This document shows positions 28,824 to 38,552 of a stretch of 64,000 nt of DNA, one piece after another. The position numbers and the translations under genes were made by a program. Each line of letters starts with the position of its first letter. Within the stretch, counting starts at the first letter, position 1. The stretch spans positions 1,178,001 through 1,242,000 of the forward strand of contig NZ_WUBR01000001.1 of the NCBI RefSeq assembly GCF_009807005.1, in the 5' to 3' direction. Under the pieces are notes generated by a model that was not told the origin of the DNA, did no database searches, and worked only from the letters and a program-made list of their open reading frames with translations. This DNA comes from Aurantiacibacter rhizosphaerae. Its GTDB lineage: Bacteria; Pseudomonadota; Alphaproteobacteria; Sphingomonadales; Sphingomonadaceae.

Positions 28824-30250
28824 AAGGCGTAGGTACGGATATCGGAACGATCCATTTTGTCGGCATTGGCGGCATCGGCATGTCCGGCATTGCAGAGGTG
28901 ATGGATAACCTTGGCTACAGCGTACAGGGATCGGACCTGAGCGACAGCGCCCGCGTGCAGGCATTGCGCGACAATGGCATCACCGTGTTCATCGGCCATG
29001 ATGCCGCCAATATCGGCGATGCTGCCGTGGTGGTGACGTCCACCGCCGTGAAACGCACCAATCCCGAAGTCGCCGCCGCGCTGGATGCGCGCATTCCCGT
29101 GGTGCGCCGTGCGGAAATGCTGGCGGAACTGATGCGGTTGAAACGCACGGTGGCCGTTGCCGGCACGCATGGGAAAACCACCACCACCAGCATGGTTGCC
29201 ACACTGCTGGATGCGGGCGGCGTTGATCCCACCGTCATCAATGGCGGCATCATCGAAAGCTACGGCTCCAACGCGCGGCTGGGCGACAGCGAGTGGATGG
29301 TGGTGGAAGCGGACGAGAGCGACGGCAGCTTCCTGCGCCTCGATGGCACCATCGCTGTTGTCACCAATATCGATCCCGAACATCTGGATCATTACGGCAG
29401 TTTTGACGCGGTGAAGGATGCCTTCGTCCAGTTTATCGAGAATGTGCCGTTTTATGGCGCGGCGGTTCTCTGCATCGATCATCCCGAAGTGCAGAATGTG
29501 ATCGCCAAGGTGCGCGATCGCCGCGTGATCACCTATGGCTTTTCTCCCCATGCCGATGTGCGGGCGGAGAATGTGACGCCCGACGGCGGCGTGACGCGCT
29601 TCGATGCGATCCAGCGCCTGCGCGATGGCAGCGAGCTGCGGGTGGACGATATCGCCTTGCCCATGCCGGGTCGCCACAACGTGCAGAATGCCTGCGCGGC
29701 AATTGCCGTGGCGCTGGAAATGGGCTGCTCTGCCGATGCCATTCGCGATGGCTTTTCCCGCTTTGGCGGGGTGCGGCGGCGTTTCAGCCATGTCGGCACC
29801 ATCGGTTCCGATATCAGGGTGATTGACGATTACGCCCATCACCCCGTGGAAATCCGCGCCGTATTGTCCGCTGCGCGCGACGCGGCGAGTGGGCGCGTGG
29901 TGGCTGTGATGCAGCCGCACCGCTATACCCGCCTGCGCGATCTGCTGGCGGATTTCCAAGGCGCGTTCGGCGATGCAGACCTAGTGTATGCAGCGCCAGT
30001 CTACCCCGCCGGCGAAGAACCAATCACCGGGGTGGACGAACATGCACTGGTGGAAGGGTTGAAGGCGCGCGGGCATCGCCACGCTGTTGCGGTGGAAGGC
30101 CCGGCTGACCTTGCGGCCCGGTTGGCTGAGGACATTTCGCCCGGCGATATCATCGTGTGCCTTGGTGCTGGCGATATCACCAAATGGGCTGCCAGCCTTG
30201 CGAAGGACGTTTCGAATTACCGCGCCGCGGAGGGCGCAAGAAAATCATGA
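28820..30250 (+). CDS. murC: UDP-MurNAc--L-alanine ligase
   Basis: First amino acid ligase of the stem peptide. Starts with [18 protein letters not shown], then the ATP loop [12 protein letters not shown], then [10 protein letters not shown], and [14 protein letters not shown] in the C-terminal domain. All are standard MurC signatures, and 476 residues is the usual length. The ATG overlaps the murG stop and the TGA overlaps the murB ATG. Confidence 0.98.
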   Translation: MKGVGTDIGTIHFVGIGGIGMSGIAEVMDNLGYSVQGSDLSDSARVQALRDNGITVFIGHDAANIGDAAVVVTSTAVKRTNPEVAAALDARIPVVRRAEMLAELMRLKRTVAVAGTHGKTTTTSMVATLLDAGGVDPTVINGGIIESYGSNARLGDSEWMVVEADESDGSFLRLDGTIAVVTNIDPEHLDHYGSFDAVKDAFVQFIENVPFYGAAVLCIDHPEVQNVIAKVRDRRVITYGFSPHADVRAENVTPDGGVTRFDAIQRLRDGSELRVDDIALPMPGRHNVQNACAAIAVALEMGCSADAIRDGFSRFGGVRRRFSHVGTIGSDIRVIDDYAHHPVEIRAVLSAARDAASGRVVAVMQPHRYTRLRDLLADFQGAFGDADLVYAAPVYPAGEEPITGVDEHALVEGLKARGHRHAVAVEGPADLAARLAEDISPGDIIVCLGAGDITKWAASLAKDVSNYRAAEGARKS

Positions 30251-31203
30251 TGCAACCCGGCGAACAGATGCACGGCGACGAAGCGCCCGGCGCTGACGAG
30301 GCCCCCGGCGTAACGGCAAATGTGCCGCGCAACGTGCGCGGCGAACTGACGGCGCGTGCGCCGCTGGCCAAGCTGGTATGGTTCAAAAGCGGCGGCGCGG
30401 CAGACTGGTTGTTCGAGCCTGCCGATCTTGAAGATCTTGTCACCTTTCTGGGCCAGCTCGGCAGCTCTACCCCGGTGATGGCGCTGGGGCTGGGGTCCAA
30501 CCTCATCATCCGCGATGGCGGGGTGCCGGGCGTGGTGGTGCGCCTGGGCAAGCCATTCTCCAGCGTGGAGGCAAAGCGCGGCGAAGTTGTGGAATGCGGC
30601 GGCGGCGCGCCGGGCATACTGGTCGCCTCCACCGCGCGCGATGCGGGTATTGCGGGGCTTGAATTTCTGCGGGGTATTCCCGGCACGGTGGGCGGCTTCG
30701 TGCGCATGAACGGCGGCGCCTATGGCCGCGAAGTGGCTGATGTTCTGGTGGATTGCGACGTGGTGCTGCCCGGCGGCAATCTGGTGACGCTGCCGGTGCA
30801 GGACCTGGATTATTCCTATCGCCACTCGCGCCTGCCCGAAGGTGCCATCGTGGTTGCCGCGCGTTTCAAGGGCACTCCGGGCGATCCGCACGAAATCGGC
30901 GCGGAGATGGACCGGATTGCAGAGGAGCGCGAGAATTCGCAGCCGCTGCGCACCAAGACAGGCGGCTCCACCTTCAAGAATCCGGAAGGCACCAGCGCCT
31001 GGAAACTGGTAGACGAGGCCGGGTGCCGCGGCCTTACCATGGGCGGCGCGCAGGTGAGTGAGAAGCATACCAATTTCCTCATCAACACCGGTGATGCAAC
31101 CAGCGCCGATATCGAAGGGCTGGGCGAGGAAGTGCGCCGCCGCGTGGCGGAAAAGACCGGCAGGGCGCTGGAATGGGAAATCAAACGAGTGGGACGTCCA
31201 TGA
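30247..31203 (+). CDS. murB: UDP-N-acetylenolpyruvoylglucosamine reductase
   Basis: FAD enzyme that makes UDP-MurNAc with NADPH. FAD-binding motifs include [12 protein letters not shown] and [33 protein letters not shown] carries the catalytic serine. It is the short (type II) MurB architecture at 318 residues. The first 25 residues are acidic and not conserved; ATG 30247 overlaps the murC stop and ATG 30250 is adjacent. The end overlaps ddl. Confidence 0.96.
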   Translation: MMQPGEQMHGDEAPGADEAPGVTANVPRNVRGELTARAPLAKLVWFKSGGAADWLFEPADLEDLVTFLGQLGSSTPVMALGLGSNLIIRDGGVPGVVVRLGKPFSSVEAKRGEVVECGGGAPGILVASTARDAGIAGLEFLRGIPGTVGGFVRMNGGAYGREVADVLVDCDVVLPGGNLVTLPVQDLDYSYRHSRLPEGAIVVAARFKGTPGDPHEIGAEMDRIAEERENSQPLRTKTGGSTFKNPEGTSAWKLVDEAGCRGLTMGGAQVSEKHTNFLINTGDATSADIEGLGEEVRRRVAEKTGRALEWEIKRVGRP

Positions 31204-32192
31204 CAACGAACTTGCCAGCAGACCTGCACATTCTTGTCCTGATGGGCGGCTGGGCGAATGAGCGTGACGTATCGCTGATGTCTGGCAACGGCGTGGCCGA
31301 TGCGCTGGAAAGCGCGGGCCACCGCGTTACGCGGCTGGATATGGGACGCGATGTCGCGGCAAAGATTGCCGAGGCTGCGCCCGATGTGGTGTTCAACGCC
31401 TTGCACGGCGCTCCGGGCGAAGATGGCACGGTGCAAGGCATGCTGGATCTGATGGGCATCCCCTATACCCACGCCGGCCTTGCCACGTCTGTTATCGCGA
31501 TCGACAAGGAATTGACCAAGCACGCACTGGTGCCGCACGGCATCCCCATGCCCGGCGGGCGCGTGGTGCGATCGGAAGAATTGTACAATGGCGATCCAAT
31601 TGCCCGGCCATATGTCCTGAAGCCCGTTAACGAGGGGTCTTCCGTTGGCGTTGCCATCGTGACGGATGAGAGCAATTGCGGAAACCCCATCAGCCGGGAG
31701 GCCAAGGGCCCGTGGCAGGATTTTGCCACCTTGCTGGCCGAACCTTTCATTCGCGGCCGGGAACTGACCACCGCCGTGATCGATACGCCCAGCGGCCTGC
31801 GCGCGCTTGGCGTGACGGAGCTTGTGGTGGAAAGCGGGTTCTACGATTACGAAAACAAATATACCGACGGGAAGACGCAGCATATCTTCCCCGCGCAACT
31901 GCCGGACGAGATTGAGCGCCTGTGCATGGAATATGCGGTGCAGGCCCATCGGCGGCTGGGCTGCCGCGGCGTATCCCGCTCCGATTATCGCTGGGATGAC
32001 GAGCGCGGGGAAGAAGGGCTGTTTCTGCTGGAAACCAACACCCAGCCGGGCATGACGCCGCTCAGCCTGGTGCCCGAACAGGCGCGGCATTGCGGGATCG
32101 AATATCCGCAGCTTTGCGAGATGATCGTCGAGGATGCCCTGCGCCGCGCAGGCAGGCTGGATGATGGCAGGTCGGGTGATGGCCAGAACTAA
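31200..32192 (+). CDS. ddl: D-alanine--D-alanine ligase
   Basis: ATP-grasp enzyme that makes D-Ala-D-Ala for MurF. Contains LMGGWANERDVSLMSGNGVADAL, ALHGAPGEDGTVQGMLD, KPVNEGSSVGVAIV and FLLETNTQPGMTPLSLVPEQA, the usual Ddl signatures. 330 residues, cytoplasmic. The start ATG 31200 overlaps the murB stop; the TAA lies 14 bases inside ftsQ. Confidence 0.96.
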   Translation: MTTNLPADLHILVLMGGWANERDVSLMSGNGVADALESAGHRVTRLDMGRDVAAKIAEAAPDVVFNALHGAPGEDGTVQGMLDLMGIPYTHAGLATSVIAIDKELTKHALVPHGIPMPGGRVVRSEELYNGDPIARPYVLKPVNEGSSVGVAIVTDESNCGNPISREAKGPWQDFATLLAEPFIRGRELTTAVIDTPSGLRALGVTELVVESGFYDYENKYTDGKTQHIFPAQLPDEIERLCMEYAVQAHRRLGCRGVSRSDYRWDDERGEEGLFLLETNTQPGMTPLSLVPEQARHCGIEYPQLCEMIVEDALRRAGRLDDGRSGDGQN

Positions 32193-33105
32193 CTCCCGCA
32201 ATACCAAAGGCGTGCGCCGGCAGGCGCGCGCGCAGGGCACCAGCCGCAAGGTCCGCTCTGCGCGCAAGCAGGGCCAGTCCATCCTTGGACGCATGCTGGG
32301 GATGCTGCCGTTCACCGAAGAACAGCTGCAAAAGACCTTCACCGTCCTGATTCTGGGCGGCGTGGTGGTAGCACTGGCATGGCTGGCGCAGATTTCGGGC
32401 GCGACGGCGGTTGCGTCAGACCGTTTTGCCCATGTGGCCAGCAACGCAGGCTTCAAGCTTGCCCGCGTGGAAGTGCGCGGCACCGAACGCATGAATTCCA
32501 TGCTGGTGCACGAACGCGCCTTCGGCCAGCGTGATCTGGCGATGACGCGCGTGGACATGCACGGCCTGCGCGAAGATCTGCTGCAATTGCCATGGGTGAA
32601 AGATGCGCGCGTTTCGCGCCAATTGCCTGATTTGCTGGTGGTGAACGTGGTGGAGCGTGATCCGCACGCCGTATTGCGCCGGGCGGATCGGCTGATGCTG
32701 ATCGATCCCACGGGCGTTGAGCTGGAGCCGATTGCGGCAGCCGATGCCAAGGATTACCTGCTGATCGAAGGGCCGGGCGCGCAAGGCCAGGTGGAAGCCC
32801 TGGACATGCTGCTGGATTCAGCGCCCGCCCTGAAGGGCAAGGTTACCGGGGCCGAGTGGGTGGGCAACCGCCGCTGGAACCTCACCTTCGATACCGATCA
32901 GCGGCTGGCCCTGCCGCAGGGTGACGATCGCTCTGCCGCCGCGTTGATCAGCTTTGCCCAGGCCGATGGCGTGCATCGCCTGATCGGCGGGGAAGTGGCC
33001 AGTTTCGACATGCGCAATCCGCCGCGCATGTACATGCATGTGCCGGGGCGTGCCGAACGGCAGGAATTATCCATGCGCGAACAGCAAAAGGGGGAAGAAA
33101 CCTGA
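32179..33105 (+). CDS. ftsQ: Cell division protein FtsQ
   Basis: Bitopic divisome scaffold that binds FtsL and FtsB. The cytoplasmic N-terminus is strongly basic (residues 1-35), a transmembrane helix spans about 55-72 (TVLILGGVVVALAWLAQI), and a POTRA domain follows (FKLARVEVRGTERMNSMLV). The FtsQ beta domain runs to about residue 285. I use ATG 32179 (MARTNSRN), which overlaps ddl by 14 bases; two earlier Mets lie inside ddl. 308 residues. The TGA shares one base with the ftsA start. Confidence 0.93.
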   Translation: MARTNSRNTKGVRRQARAQGTSRKVRSARKQGQSILGRMLGMLPFTEEQLQKTFTVLILGGVVVALAWLAQISGATAVASDRFAHVASNAGFKLARVEVRGTERMNSMLVHERAFGQRDLAMTRVDMHGLREDLLQLPWVKDARVSRQLPDLLVVNVVERDPHAVLRRADRLMLIDPTGVELEPIAAADAKDYLLIEGPGAQGQVEALDMLLDSAPALKGKVTGAEWVGNRRWNLTFDTDQRLALPQGDDRSAAALISFAQADGVHRLIGGEVASFDMRNPPRMYMHVPGRAERQELSMREQQKGEET

Positions 33106-34400
33106 TGGCCTCCAACCAGAGAATTGCGCGTGTATTCGGCGCGGTAAATGTCGGTTCGTTCAGCGTGTCTGCCATGATCGCCGCCTTGACCGAGGACGGC
33201 GAGATGCAGGTGCTGGGCAGCGGTCATCGCGCCAGCCAAGGAATAAAGCGCGGCTATGTGGTGGATATGGCGGCGGCAACCTATGCCGTGCGCGATGCAC
33301 TGGAGCGGGCTGAGAAGCTGGCGGGCACCAGTGTCGACAGCGTGTGGATCGGATGTTCGGGCGCGGGCCTGGCGAGCGAAATTCGACCCGTGGAAATCGG
33401 CATCGGTGGCCGCCGTGTTGAGGAGGAGGATATCGAGGCGCTGCTGATCGCCGCGCGAGAGAGCCTTGGCCCCGATGGTCGCACCGTTCTGCACGCGCAG
33501 CCGGCCTGCTACTTCCTCGATGGCGCGCATGGCGTTTCCAACCCCAAGGGCCTGCATGCAGACAGGCTGGGCGTGGATGTGCACGTGATGCTGGCCGATG
33601 GCGCGCCTGTCCGCAATGTGACGGAAGCGGTGCAGAATGCGCACCTCGATGTGGAAGGGTTGGTGGCATCGCCGCTGGCCACGGGTTATGCCTGCCTGTC
33701 CGAGGAAGAGCGCGATCTTGGCGTTGCGCTGGTGGAACTTGGCGGGGAAGTGACCAATGTTTCCGTCTATGCTGGCGGCATGCTGGTTGGCCTAACGGCA
33801 TTTCCCCGCGGCTCTGCCGATATCACCGATGCCATCGCGTCGGCCTTTTCGATCCGGCGGTTTCAGGCAGAGCGGCTGAAATGCGTGTGCGGCTCTGCCA
33901 TTGCCAGCCCGGCGGACCATCGCGAGATGATCCCCATTGCTTCCCCCGCAGAGGAAGGGGAGCGCCCGGTTGCGCGCGGCGGCGACGGCACCGGCCAGGT
34001 TCCGCGTGCGGAATTGATCGGCGTGATCACGGGTGAGCTGGACATGCTGATGAGTGATGTTGCCAAGGCGCTGGATTCAATGGGTTTTACCGGCGGTGCC
34101 CCCGGCTCGAAAGCGCGGCAGGTGGTGATCACCGGCGGCGGGGCAGAGCTGGCCGGGCTGGCGGACCATGCGCAGGGCGTGCTGGGCGTGCCGGTGCGGA
34201 TCGGCAGGCCGGTTGCGTTGAAGGGGCTTCCCGAAGCGCACAGTTCGCCTGCCTTCTCCACGCTGGCGGGGCTGGTTCTTTATGCAGCGGAAGACCCGGT
34301 GGATATCCGCGCGGTTGGATCACGTTTTACGACGACAGGCAGCTATGGCCCGTTGACAAGCCTGATGCGCGCGTGGACCGCCATGCGCGAATATTTTTGA
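33105..34400 (+). CDS. ftsA: Cell division protein FtsA
   Basis: Actin-like ATPase that tethers FtsZ to the membrane. The 431-residue protein has the FtsA order: 1A/1C domains, then VVITGGGAELAGL in the second phosphate region, and a C-terminal amphipathic helix (SLMRAWTAMREYF) for membrane binding. The first phosphate loop, GAVNVGSFSVSAMIA, is atypical: the usual acidic residue is Asn, and the usual Lys is Ser. GGGGGAAG precedes ATG 33105. A 106-base gap separates it from ftsZ, which may hold an extra ftsZ promoter. Confidence 0.95.
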   Translation: MASNQRIARVFGAVNVGSFSVSAMIAALTEDGEMQVLGSGHRASQGIKRGYVVDMAAATYAVRDALERAEKLAGTSVDSVWIGCSGAGLASEIRPVEIGIGGRRVEEEDIEALLIAARESLGPDGRTVLHAQPACYFLDGAHGVSNPKGLHADRLGVDVHVMLADGAPVRNVTEAVQNAHLDVEGLVASPLATGYACLSEEERDLGVALVELGGEVTNVSVYAGGMLVGLTAFPRGSADITDAIASAFSIRRFQAERLKCVCGSAIASPADHREMIPIASPAEEGERPVARGGDGTGQVPRAELIGVITGELDMLMSDVAKALDSMGFTGGAPGSKARQVVITGGGAELAGLADHAQGVLGVPVRIGRPVALKGLPEAHSSPAFSTLAGLVLYAAEDPVDIRAVGSRFTTTGSYGPLTSLMRAWTAMREYF

Positions 34401-34506
34401 AAAGGCGCAATCTGTGGATAGTGCTGGCAAAAGCATCCTTTAGATTTACCCTTTATGGCAAAGACACCAATGGCAGATTTCCTAGGCCTGCCGAGGAGAC
34501 GATAAG

Positions 34507-36171
34507 ATGAGCATCAATATTGGCCCGCCTTCTGTGGACGAACTGCGTCCCCGGATTACCGTGATCGGCGTTGGCGGAGCAGGTGGCAATGCCATCGCCA
34601 ACATGATCGAAGCTGAGATCGAAGGTGTGGACTTCATTGTCTCGAACACCGATGCGCAGGCGCTGAACAGCTCCACCGCAGAACACCGGATACAGCTTGG
34701 CCCCGATATCACGCAGGGCCTTGGTGCAGGCTCGCGGCCCGAAGTCGGTCGCGCCGCTGCCGAGGAGACGGTGGAAGAGATCGAGCGCGCCCTGGAAGGC
34801 GTGAACATGGTGTTCATCGCCGCTGGCATGGGCGGCGGCACCGGCACCGGTGCGGCACCCGTCATCGCGCAGATCGCGCGCGACAAGGGCATCCTGACAG
34901 TCGGCGTGGTAACCAAGCCATTCCTGTTTGAAGGCACGCGCCGCATGCGCGCCGCCGAAAGCGGCATCGACGAGCTGCAAAAGCATGTCGACACGCTGAT
35001 CGTTATCCCGAACCAGAACCTGTTCCTGGTGGCGAAGGCGGAAACCACCTTCAAGGAAGCCTTCATGCTGGCGGACGAAGTGCTGCAGCAGGGCGTGCGG
35101 TCCATCACCGATCTGATGGTGATGCCGGGTCTCATCAACCTCGACTTTGCCGATGTGCGCTCCGTCATGGGCGAAATGGGCAAGGCGATGATGGGTACAG
35201 GCGAAGGCGAGGGTGAAAACCGCGCGCTGGAAGCTGCCGAACATGCCATCGCCAACCCGCTGCTGGACGGTGTTTCCATGCAGGGCGCCAAGGGCGTGAT
35301 CATTTCCATCATCGGCGGCGAAGACATGAAGCTGCTGGAAGTGGACGAGGCTGCAAACCACATTCGCGAACTGGTGGACCCGGAGGCGAACATCATCTGG
35401 GGCAGCGCGTTCAATCCCGATCTCGATGGCAAGATCCGCGTTTCCGTGGTGGCCACCGGCATCGAACAATCCGGCGATATGCCGCGTGAAAACTCGCGTC
35501 CGCTGGATCTGTCGGCCGCGCGCGGTCCGCGCAAGCCAAGCTTGACGATCCCATCGGACAGTGCCGAGGTAGCAACCGAGGCTGAGGAGCAGACGTCTGC
35601 TTCCGATACGCTGGATCTGGGCGCTGTTGACGAGGCCGATACCGGCTTTGAAAGCTCTGACGATAATGAGCCTGCCGCTTCTGCATATTACGCGGATGAC
35701 GAGAGCGAAGGCCTGGTCACCCCGGCCGACGACAGTGAATTCGGCAGCGACGGCGGTTTTGGCGATGACGGCGATGACGCATCTTCGGCCGATAATGGCG
35801 CGTTCGATCTGACCGAAGAGATTGCCGACGGCAATGCCGATGCTGATGACGACGGTAGCGCCGATCAGGACGAATTGCTGCTTGATGCAAGCCGTCTGGC
35901 CGAAGGTGACGAGCCTGAGCCCTCACAAGGCGGCCGGCGCGCACGTATGCTTGGCGGCGCGAGTGATGATGCGGGCAGCGGCGATGATGCAGGTAGCAAA
36001 GCTGCCGCACCGGCCGCCGCAGCATCATCCGGCAGTACGCTCTTCGAACGCATGGCCAATCTTTCCCGCCAGGCGCCCGAAGCCAGCGACGACGATGATG
36101 ATGACGACGACGATGACGATGGCGGCGCCATGCGCATCCCGCGTTTTCTTGGTCGCCAGAACAACCAGTAG
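34507..36171 (+). CDS. ftsZ: Cell division GTPase FtsZ with long acidic linker
   Basis: Tubulin-like GTPase that forms the Z ring. The GTP signature GGGTGTG is at residues 109-115 and the T7 loop NLDFADV at 211-217. The globular part ends near residue 320. A very long acidic linker (about 320-540) follows, including eleven consecutive Asp at 528-538, and then the conserved tail [13 protein letters not shown] that binds FtsA and partners. 554 residues against about 380 in E. coli; long linkers are known in alphaproteobacteria. GAGGAG lies upstream of the ATG. Confidence 0.98.
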   Translation: MSINIGPPSVDELRPRITVIGVGGAGGNAIANMIEAEIEGVDFIVSNTDAQALNSSTAEHRIQLGPDITQGLGAGSRPEVGRAAAEETVEEIERALEGVNMVFIAAGMGGGTGTGAAPVIAQIARDKGILTVGVVTKPFLFEGTRRMRAAESGIDELQKHVDTLIVIPNQNLFLVAKAETTFKEAFMLADEVLQQGVRSITDLMVMPGLINLDFADVRSVMGEMGKAMMGTGEGEGENRALEAAEHAIANPLLDGVSMQGAKGVIISIIGGEDMKLLEVDEAANHIRELVDPEANIIWGSAFNPDLDGKIRVSVVATGIEQSGDMPRENSRPLDLSAARGPRKPSLTIPSDSAEVATEAEEQTSASDTLDLGAVDEADTGFESSDDNEPAASAYYADDESEGLVTPADDSEFGSDGGFGDDGDDASSADNGAFDLTEEIADGNADADDDGSADQDELLLDASRLAEGDEPEPSQGGRRARMLGGASDDAGSGDDAGSKAAAPAAAASSGSTLFERMANLSRQAPEASDDDDDDDDDDDGGAMRIPRFLGRQNNQ

Positions 36172-36222
36172 GCCTGTCATCGCGCTAGACAATAAGTCGG
36201 TCAGGAATTTGGACGAGGTGTT

Positions 36223-36251
36223 TTCGCATCATTCAGCGAAGGCGGTATAAT
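36223..36251 (+). promoter_or_regulatory. Probable sigma-70 promoter giving a near-leaderless mRNA
   Basis: A perfect TATAAT lies at 36246-36251, with TTCGCA at 36223-36228 and a 17-base spacer. Transcription would start near 36258, only about three bases before ATG 36261. No Shine-Dalgarno sequence lies before that ATG, consistent with a leaderless message. Confidence 0.5.
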
Positions 36252-36260
36252 GGTAAACGA

Positions 36261-37856
36261 ATGACACGTTCGCTTTCCATTTCATCGGCACAATTTCTGG
36301 CCACCCTTTCTGCTTCTGTCGCATTTGCGCTGGTGCCGCTCGCGGCCCCGGCGCATGCGCAGGAGGTGGTGCAGGCGCTGCCCGAACCCGCCGCAGAGGA
36401 ACTGAACGAGGCGCTGCGGCGGTTGTCCCGCAATCCTGAAAGCGTGCCTGCACTGGTGGCGGCGGGGCGGGCATCGCTTACCCTCAATGATGTGGATGCC
36501 GCGCTTGGTTTCTTCTCGCGCGCGCAGGCGGTGGAGCCTGACGATACGCGTGTGTTGATCGGCCTTGCCCTGGTGGCGGTGCGCCGGGGGGAGGCGGTTA
36601 CCGCGCTGCGATTGTTTGAAAACGCGGCGGCCGGCGGCGTACAGATGATGCCTTATGAGGCGGAGCAGGGGCTGGCCTACGATCTGGTGGGCAGAAATGC
36701 CCGCGCGCAGCGACTGTATCGCCGGGCACTGGCGCGGGAGGATAACCCCACGGTGCGGCGCCGCCTTGCCTTAAGCTATGCCATCAGCGGCAATGCCGAG
36801 GAATCCGAAACGACGCTGCTGCCTCTGCTGCAACGACAGGATCGTGCCGCCTACCGCACCCGCGCCTTTGCGCTGGCAATTCTGGGCAATCAGCAGGAGG
36901 CTATCTCCATAGCCGAGACGATGCTGCCCCAACGCCTGTCCATGCGGCTGGCACCGTTCCTGCGGTATATGCCGCGGCTCACCCCGGCGCAGCAGGCCGC
37001 GGCGGCCAACCAGGGCCGCTTCCCGGCCGCGCGCGAGATCGGCAACGATAGCTCGCAGATCGCGGCCTATACCGATAGCGCGCCCGCCCAGCCTTCCGCC
37101 ACCCGCGCCAGCAGCGCGTCCAGTCGGCTTGCGCCGCAGGGAGAACCCCTTGGCCCTGCTCCCAGTGCGCCTCTGTCCAATTCCCCAGTCGCTGCGGTTG
37201 AGAGTTCCGGCGAATTGCCGCCGTTGAATGCGTCGCCCACTACAGTCGCCGCATCCCAGCCTGCTCCTGCACAGCCAGAGCCGGTGGTGGTTGCTACAGC
37301 CGCGCCGACCCCTGCCGCAAGCCAGCCATCGCCCGGCATAACAACGGCCATGCAAAGCGAACCGGCGTTCGCCGATGCGCAGGATGCGCGGCCATCCTTC
37401 ACCTTGACGGAAACCGCGCCGCAGCCCGCGCAGGAACAGGAGGCGGAGCAGATCGACCTGGCTGAAGCCTTTGCAGACTTCACACTTGAATCGGCGCAGG
37501 TGCCATCCCGCAGTGGCGCAGTCGATATCACCGCGATCGATCCGCCGCGTGAAAAGCCCGCGCCGGTAAAGCCGAAACCGCCGGCACATCCCGCGCGCCA
37601 CTGGGTCCAGGTGGCGACGGGGCAGGACACATCGGCATTCCGTTTCGACTGGCGGCGCATCGTGCGCAACGCCGGTGGTCTGCTGGATGATGTGGACGCC
37701 TTCACCGCTAAATGGGGGCAGACCAACCGCCTTTTGACGGGGCCTTTCGATACGGCGCGCGCCGCGCAGGAGAGGGTTAGCGAGCTGGCAGGGCAGGGCG
37801 TGGACAGTTTCCGCTTTGCCAGCGAAGAAGGTGAAGAAATTCAAAAGCTTGATTGA
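36261..37856 (+). CDS. Exported TPR and SPOR domain protein
   Basis: A 531-residue protein with a signal peptide (cleavage near APAHAQE, residues 27-34) and TPR-like helices at about 50-230 (VPALVAAGRASLTLNDVDAALGFFSRAQ). A long Pro/Ala/Ser-rich linker spans about 260-445. A C-terminal SPOR domain spans about 447-528 (HWVQVATGQDTSAFRFDWRR). SPOR domains bind denuded septal peptidoglycan, so a role at the division site fits its place directly after ftsZ. It probably has its own promoter just upstream of the ATG. No enzyme motif. Confidence 0.85.
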   Translation: MTRSLSISSAQFLATLSASVAFALVPLAAPAHAQEVVQALPEPAAEELNEALRRLSRNPESVPALVAAGRASLTLNDVDAALGFFSRAQAVEPDDTRVLIGLALVAVRRGEAVTALRLFENAAAGGVQMMPYEAEQGLAYDLVGRNARAQRLYRRALAREDNPTVRRRLALSYAISGNAEESETTLLPLLQRQDRAAYRTRAFALAILGNQQEAISIAETMLPQRLSMRLAPFLRYMPRLTPAQQAAAANQGRFPAAREIGNDSSQIAAYTDSAPAQPSATRASSASSRLAPQGEPLGPAPSAPLSNSPVAAVESSGELPPLNASPTTVAASQPAPAQPEPVVVATAAPTPAASQPSPGITTAMQSEPAFADAQDARPSFTLTETAPQPAQEQEAEQIDLAEAFADFTLESAQVPSRSGAVDITAIDPPREKPAPVKPKPPAHPARHWVQVATGQDTSAFRFDWRRIVRNAGGLLDDVDAFTAKWGQTNRLLTGPFDTARAAQERVSELAGQGVDSFRFASEEGEEIQKLD

Positions 37857-38014
37857 CGGTTGTGCCGGGTTTTCCCCAAGTCATCCCAAGCCTTGTTCAC
37901 ACCTTGCCAACAGGCGAAACAGGTTTTGCCCGGAGAACTGAGGCCGCGCGATTGCGCCGCAAGTGGTTGCCGCTGCATTAAGCATGGCATGACGAATTTG
38001 CAGGCACTCTCGCG

Positions 38015-38521
38015 ATGAACACCGGACACGACATGATCGAGGAAGGGCAGGACGCGGCCCCGGTGGAAATGCTGGCCGCCCTGTTCGAGGCGAACGGCTG
38101 GGCCACGCAGCAAGCCAGCGATGATGAGGTGAGCGGCGAGGTTCCCGGAGCCTGGACCACATATCAGGTGCGCGGCATCTGGCGGGTGGAGGACAAGGTG
38201 CTGCAGATTCTGTGCCTGCCCGAAATCCGCGTGGCCGATGAGAAAAAGCGCGCCGCACATGAATTGTTGGCACGCATAAACGAACAGTTGTGGCTGGGCC
38301 ATTTCGACATGTGGTCGCAAGGCAGCGTGATCCTGTATCGGCACGGCCTGATGCTGGGTGATGACGGCATGCTAAGCCTTGATATGGCGCAGTTGGCGGT
38401 GGAATCCGCGATTGCGGAGTGCGATCGTTTCTATCCCGCATTCCAGTTCGTGCTGTGGGGAGACAAGTCCCCCGGCGAGGCACTGGATGCCGCATTGGTG
38501 GATGCCGCGGGCGAGGCTTGA
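38015..38521 (+). CDS. YbjN-domain protein
   Basis: A 168-residue cytoplasmic protein. The segment MLAALFEANGWATQ and the later QILCLPEIRV with WLGHFDMWSQGSVILYRHGL fit the YbjN fold, which resembles type III secretion chaperones. In alphaproteobacteria this gene commonly precedes proC. Function is not established; chaperone or stress-response roles have been proposed for the family. It starts 31 bases before proC and is probably co-transcribed. The preceding gap (37857-38014) shows nothing definite. Confidence 0.85.
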   Translation: MNTGHDMIEEGQDAAPVEMLAALFEANGWATQQASDDEVSGEVPGAWTTYQVRGIWRVEDKVLQILCLPEIRVADEKKRAAHELLARINEQLWLGHFDMWSQGSVILYRHGLMLGDDGMLSLDMAQLAVESAIAECDRFYPAFQFVLWGDKSPGEALDAALVDAAGEA

Positions 38522-38552
38522 TTTCATCGCTCAACATGCCAAGTGACCCGGC

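Noticed and set aside
34401-34506. CtrA boxes (TTAA-N7-TTAA) in the ftsA-ftsZ gap
   Set aside because: No pair of TTAA half-sites at the required spacing.
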